Shown here one piece after another: positions 60,744 to 64,000 of a stretch of 64,000 nucleotides of DNA; within the stretch, counting starts at the first letter, position 1; the number at the start of each line of letters is the position of its first letter. This DNA is from Branchiibius hedensis. Its GTDB lineage: Bacteria > Actinomycetota > Actinomycetes > Actinomycetales > Dermatophilaceae. Location: contig NZ_UESZ01000001.1 of NCBI RefSeq assembly GCF_900108585.1, forward strand, positions 62,001 to 126,000. The letters run 5' to 3'. Under the pieces are notes generated by a model that saw only the letters and a list, made by a program, of their open reading frames with translations, was not told where the DNA came from and searched no databases. The translations under genes were made by a program, and so were the position numbers.

Positions 60744-61673
60744 GTGACTGATCAGAACCCGTTCGATGAGACCGCCTGGGCACTGGTGTCCGGCTTCGAG
60801 GACCTGACCGACATCACCTACCACCGGTGCGTGCTGGACGGGCCGGCCAAGGGCACGGTGCGCGTGGCGTTCAACCGCCCGCAGGTGCGCAACGCGTTCC
60901 GGCCGCACACCGTCGATGAGCTCTACCGGGCGCTGGACCACGCGCGGATGACCCCCGACGTGGGCTGCGTGCTGCTCACCGGCAACGGACCGTCGGCCAA
61001 GGACGGTGGCTGGGCGTTCTGTTCCGGCGGCGACCAGCGGATCCGGGGACGATCGGGTTACCAGTACGCCGAGGGGGAGACCGCCGACACCGTCGATCAG
61101 GCGCGCGTGAAGGCGGCTGGGGGACGGTTGCACATCCTGGAAGTGCAGCGACTGATCCGCACGATGCCCAAGGTCGTGATCGCCGTGGTCAACGGGTGGG
61201 CAGCCGGCGGCGGCCATTCGCTGCACGTGGTGTGCGACCTGACGATCGCATCCCGCGAACACGCGCGTTTCAAGCAGACCGACGCGGACGTGGGGTCCTT
61301 CGACGCGGGGTACGGGTCGGCGTACCTGGCCAAGCAGGTCGGCCAGAAGTTCGCGCGCGAGATCTTCTTCCTCGGGCGCACGTACGACGCGGAGACGATG
61401 CAGCGGATGGGCGCGGTCAACATCGTCGCCGACCACGCCCAGTTGGAGGTCGAGGCACTGCAGGTGGCTGCCGAGATCAACGGCAAATCTCCCACCGCAC
61501 AGCGGATGCTGAAGTTCGCGTTCAACCTGACTGATGACGGTTTGATGGGGCAGCAGGTCTTCGCCGGCGAGGCGACCCGGTTGGCGTACATGACCGACGA
61601 AGCCGTCGAAGGCAAGGACGCGTTCCTGGAGAAGCGCGACCCGGATTGGTCTGCCTTCCCCTGGTACTTCTAG
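60744..61673 (+). CDS. menB: 1,4-dihydroxy-2-naphthoyl-CoA synthase
   Basis: Crotonase-fold enzyme that closes the second ring in menaquinone synthesis, 309 residues. Seen: VAFNRPQVRNAFRPHTVDEL, FCSGGDQRIRG, VVNGWAAGGGHSLHVVCDLT, KQTDADVGSFDAGYGSAYLA and the C-terminal DPDWSAFPWYF, all MenB signatures. GTG 60744 is seven bases after TAGGGT (leaderless). Confidence 0.97.
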   Translation: MTDQNPFDETAWALVSGFEDLTDITYHRCVLDGPAKGTVRVAFNRPQVRNAFRPHTVDELYRALDHARMTPDVGCVLLTGNGPSAKDGGWAFCSGGDQRIRGRSGYQYAEGETADTVDQARVKAAGGRLHILEVQRLIRTMPKVVIAVVNGWAAGGGHSLHVVCDLTIASREHARFKQTDADVGSFDAGYGSAYLAKQVGQKFAREIFFLGRTYDAETMQRMGAVNIVADHAQLEVEALQVAAEINGKSPTAQRMLKFAFNLTDDGLMGQQVFAGEATRLAYMTDEAVEGKDAFLEKRDPDWSAFPWYF

Positions 61674-61697
61674 CCATTCCGCGAAAGAGTGAGCCCC

Positions 61698-61817
61698 ATG
61701 AGTACCTACGAACCCGATGACACCAAAGGCAACATCGGCAAGATCGTCGGCTCGATCTTCGGGGTGCCGCCGATCCTGTTGGACGAGGCGATCCCTTCCA
61801 CGCGTGAGTACTGCTGA
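61698..61817 (+). CDS. Possible 39-residue small protein
   Basis: An open frame between menB and the glucosidase, MSTYEPDDTKGNIGKIVGSI then FGVPPILLDEAIPSTREYC. It has only a weak ribosome site (gaaagag 8 bases upstream) and overlaps the glucosidase start by 14 bases. I do not recognise it. It might be a short regulatory peptide or chance; codon use is ordinary for the region. Confidence 0.3.
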   Translation: MSTYEPDDTKGNIGKIVGSIFGVPPILLDEAIPSTREYC

Positions 61818-64000
61818 ACACCGCCGGCTCGCCGAGGCGACGGGTCGGGCCGAAGACTCTCTGTCCGAAGCGAATCCCTGGTACGAGTGGGGCCCCTACC
61901 TGGCCGAACGTGCCTGGGGGACTGTCCGCGAGGACTACAGCCCCGACGGCGACGCCTGGGCGAGTTTCCCGCATGAGCAGGCGCGCTCCCGCGTCTACCG
62001 CTGGAACGAGGACGGCATGGCGGGCGTATGCGACATCCGCCAGGAGCTGTGCCTCTCGCTGGCGCTGTGGAACGGCCGCGACCCGTTCCTGAAGGAGCGG
62101 ATGTTCGGCCTCACCGGCCCCCAGGGCAACCACGGCGAGGACGTCAAAGAGTACTGGTGGTACCTCGACGGTCTGCCCAGCCATGCATTGCTGAAGTGGC
62201 GCTACCACTACCCTCAGGCGCAGTTCCCCTACGAGCAACTGGTCACCGAAAACGCCCGTCGCACAAGGCAGGACCCCGAGTTCGAACTGATCGATACCGG
62301 CGTCTTCGACGACGGCAGGTTCTGGATCGTCGACGTCACCTACGCCAAGGAATCACCCACCGACCTTTTCCTGCGGATCGACATCACCAACCACGGTCCG
62401 GACGAAGCCACGTTGCACGTCCTGCCGACCTTCTGGTTCCGAAACACGTGGCGATGGACCGACGCCGCGCCACCGGTCCTGTCCCTGGACGGGACGACGA
62501 TTGTCTCCGACCACCCGATCGCCGGCGGTTACCGGTTCGACGCAGAACCGGGATCAGATCCGCGAATCCTGTTCTGCGACAACGAGACCAACGAGGAACT
62601 TCTGCACGGCAAGCCCAACCGCTCGGCGTACCCGAAGGACGGCATCAACGATCACGTCGTCTCGGGAAAGCCGACCGTCAACCCCGATCAACGGGGCACC
62701 AAGTCGGCGTTCTGGTTCCAACCGACGGTGCCCGCGGGGCAGACGGTGACGCTCCGGTTGCGCCTGCACCGACCGGTGGACCAGCCGAAGATCTGGGACA
62801 AATCCCTGTGCGACAAGGTGATTGCCGACCGAGTCAGCGAAGCCGACGAGTTCTACGCCGCACTTGGCCCCGACCTCGACGAGGAGCGCAGGCAGGTGCT
62901 GCGCCAGGCGTCCGCGGGGCTGGTGTGGAGCAAGCAGATCTACCCCTACCGGGTCAGTCGTTGGCTGGACGGCGACCCTGCCGAACCGCCCCCGCCGCCG
63001 CAGCGCAAGACCGGTCGCAACGCCGATTGGCGGCACGTCGACGCGTTCGACATCCTGGCGATGCCCGACCCGTGGGAGTACCCCTGGTTCGCGGCGTGGG
63101 ACCTCGCCTTCCACGCGATCGCCTGGGCGCACCTGGATCCGGCGTTTGCCAAGTACCAGCTGACCGTCCTGCTGCGCGAGTGGTTCCAGCACCCCAACGG
63201 TGCGCTGCCGGCGTACGAATGGAGCTTCGACGACGTCAACCCGCCGGTGCACGCCTTCGCGGCGCTGCGCGTCTTCCTGATCGACGGCGGCACCGACCGC
63301 GCCTTCCTCGAGCGCATCTTCCAGAAGCTGCTGCTGAACTTCACCTGGTGGCTCAACCGGGAGGACCCCGGCGGGCACAACGTCTTCGGCGGCGGCTTCC
63401 TCGGGCTGGACAACATCAGCCCAGTGGACCGCTCCCACCTGCCCGACGGCGTCACCATCGAGCAGGCCGACGGCACCGCCTGGATGGCGATGTATTCGGA
63501 GAACATGCTGCTCATCGCACTGCTGCTGGCCGAGGAGAACGACGTCTACGACGACATGGTCGTCAAGTTCCTCGAGCAGTTCTTCCTGATCGCCGACGCG
63601 CTCGAGGAGGCCAACCTCTACGACCCCGACGACGGCTTCTTCTACGACCGGATCACCGACGCCGCGGGCCACCAGACGCCGATCAAGGTGCAGAGCCTGG
63701 TGGGCATGATCCCGCTGCTGGCATCGGTGTCGTTGCCGCCGGAGCAGGTGCGGCGCCTGGCGCTGCTGGAGAAGCGCACCGCCCACCGGCTCGATGACTC
63801 CGAACGGGACGCGCCCAGTCACGGTCTGGGCCGACTGCCACGAGCGGCGGGGTCTGCCGACGGTGTGCTCATCTCCCTGGTCACGCCCGACATGGCAGCG
63901 ACCGCATTGGGCCACATTTTCGATGAAGACGGGTTCCTCTCGCCCCACGGTCTGCGGTCGGTGACCAAAAGGCTGGTCACGCCGTACGTCGTGCCCGGTC
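61804..64000 (+). CDS. MGH1/GH63-like glucosidase, N-terminal part (truncated by window edge)
   Basis: A large (alpha/alpha)6-barrel glycoside hydrolase of the 'glucosidase' family (about 880 residues when complete), here 732 residues to the edge. Seen: EWGPYLAERAWGTVREDYSP, YRWNEDGMAGVCDIRQEL, LFGLTGPQGNHGEDVKEYWW (the M of ERMF precedes), FWFQPTVPAG, YEWSFDDVNPPVHAFAAL and GGGFLGLDNISPVDRS, with acidic residues placed as in GH63. The frame lies in phase with base 61804 (GTG) and is open to the end; a long open stretch in another frame over 62028-63797 is its shadow. No signal peptide, so it is probably cytosolic and acts on small glucosides. Confidence 0.93.
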   Translation, partial: MSTAEHRRLAEATGRAEDSLSEANPWYEWGPYLAERAWGTVREDYSPDGDAWASFPHEQARSRVYRWNEDGMAGVCDIRQELCLSLALWNGRDPFLKERMFGLTGPQGNHGEDVKEYWWYLDGLPSHALLKWRYHYPQAQFPYEQLVTENARRTRQDPEFELIDTGVFDDGRFWIVDVTYAKESPTDLFLRIDITNHGPDEATLHVLPTFWFRNTWRWTDAAPPVLSLDGTTIVSDHPIAGGYRFDAEPGSDPRILFCDNETNEELLHGKPNRSAYPKDGINDHVVSGKPTVNPDQRGTKSAFWFQPTVPAGQTVTLRLRLHRPVDQPKIWDKSLCDKVIADRVSEADEFYAALGPDLDEERRQVLRQASAGLVWSKQIYPYRVSRWLDGDPAEPPPPPQRKTGRNADWRHVDAFDILAMPDPWEYPWFAAWDLAFHAIAWAHLDPAFAKYQLTVLLREWFQHPNGALPAYEWSFDDVNPPVHAFAALRVFLIDGGTDRAFLERIFQKLLLNFTWWLNREDPGGHNVFGGGFLGLDNISPVDRSHLPDGVTIEQADGTAWMAMYSENMLLIALLLAEENDVYDDMVVKFLEQFFLIADALEEANLYDPDDGFFYDRITDAAGHQTPIKVQSLVGMIPLLASVSLPPEQVRRLALLEKRTAHRLDDSERDAPSHGLGRLPRAAGSADGVLISLVTPDMAATALGHIFDEDGFLSPHGLRSVTKRLVTPYVVPG

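Noticed and set aside
62028-63797. 589-codon open frame in another phase over the glucosidase
   Set aside because: Arg/Pro/Ala-rich translation without domains. The frame in phase with 61804 carries the conserved glucosidase blocks and remains open to the edge.
1-64000. CRISPR arrays, tRNA or rRNA genes, riboswitches, replication origin
   Set aside because: No regularly spaced repeats, cloverleaf-like segments, conserved riboswitch cores or DnaA-box clusters were found in the short gaps between genes.

Overview
The window is high-GC DNA from an actinobacterium. Evidence: many GTG starts, very tight gene packing with 1-8 base overlaps, ClpC plus DisA/RadA, a short Rv2747-type ArgA, a tiny bS22-type ribosomal protein, a REP13E12-type DUF222/HNH protein, a BldC-like HTH protein, and menaquinone plus System II cytochrome c genes. 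Gene content fits Micrococcales (Dermacoccaceae or Intrasporangiaceae-like), but that placement is inference. It is ordinary chromosome with a few accessory patches. I see no rRNA, tRNA, CRISPR array, prophage or origin. The longest stretches without a gene are about 130-190 bases (8713-8867, 31057-31239, 35065-35209, 52390-52518).

Layout. 1-8.7 kb: end of panC; an Ada/AlkA-type DNA glycosylase split by a frameshift, and ogt; a WYL regulator; a dienelactone-hydrolase-like gene; an end-joining module (separate LigD-type polymerase and ATP-dependent ligase, divergent from ku); a tyrosine phosphatase converging on an HPr-kinase-like/PqqD-like protein. 8.8-24.3 kb: clpC, argA, an ABC exporter, gntK, mutY-disA, radA, a VOC protein, an APH-fold kinase, a DUF222/HNH protein, a methyltransferase and a Cys-rich protein, ppx. 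24.3-31.4 kb: a TIM-barrel isomerase, the ATP-grasp/alpha-E/transglutaminase trio, proC, GNAT, acuC, a BldC-like gene. 31.5-40.7 kb: bS22, an FMN oxidase, epimerase-acyltransferase-glutaredoxin, then a Rex-controlled heme operon rex-hemA-hemC-cobA/hemD-hemB. 40.7-44.6 kb: a P-type ATPase and a divergent yceI/marR pair. 44.6-50.8 kb: hemL, a phosphatase, and the cytochrome c maturation genes tlpA-ccdA-resB-ccsB. 50.8-51.9 kb: a complete IS481-type element. 51.9-61.7 kb: a zinc-finger FBP protein, thpR, vapBC, and menA-menE and menC/menB separated by unrelated genes. 61.8 kb to the end: the start of an MGH1/GH63-like glucosidase.

How it fits together. Heme synthesis (rex-hemACDB, hemL), heme attachment to cytochrome c (tlpA, ccdA, resB, ccsB) and menaquinone synthesis (menA, E, C, B) make one respiratory district. 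Its heme operon carries a textbook Rex operator over the promoter, so redox state probably sets heme supply. DNA repair is well represented (alkA, ogt, ku/ligase/polymerase, mutY, disA, radA).

The observations I rate highest are: an IS481 element that landed exactly in the overlapping stop codons of two convergent genes and takes its transposase stop codon from the target; two large palindromes that cover the promoters of an autoregulated-looking vapBC operon and of a lone AAA+ ATPase; a window-wide pattern of apparently leaderless genes (TANNNT box 6-8 bases before the start codon); and the HPr-kinase-like/PqqD protein paired with a tyrosine phosphatase. I did not find a clearly new multi-gene system; the closest candidates are the ATP-grasp/alpha-E/transglutaminase trio (widespread, function unsettled) and the kinase-like/phosphatase pair.
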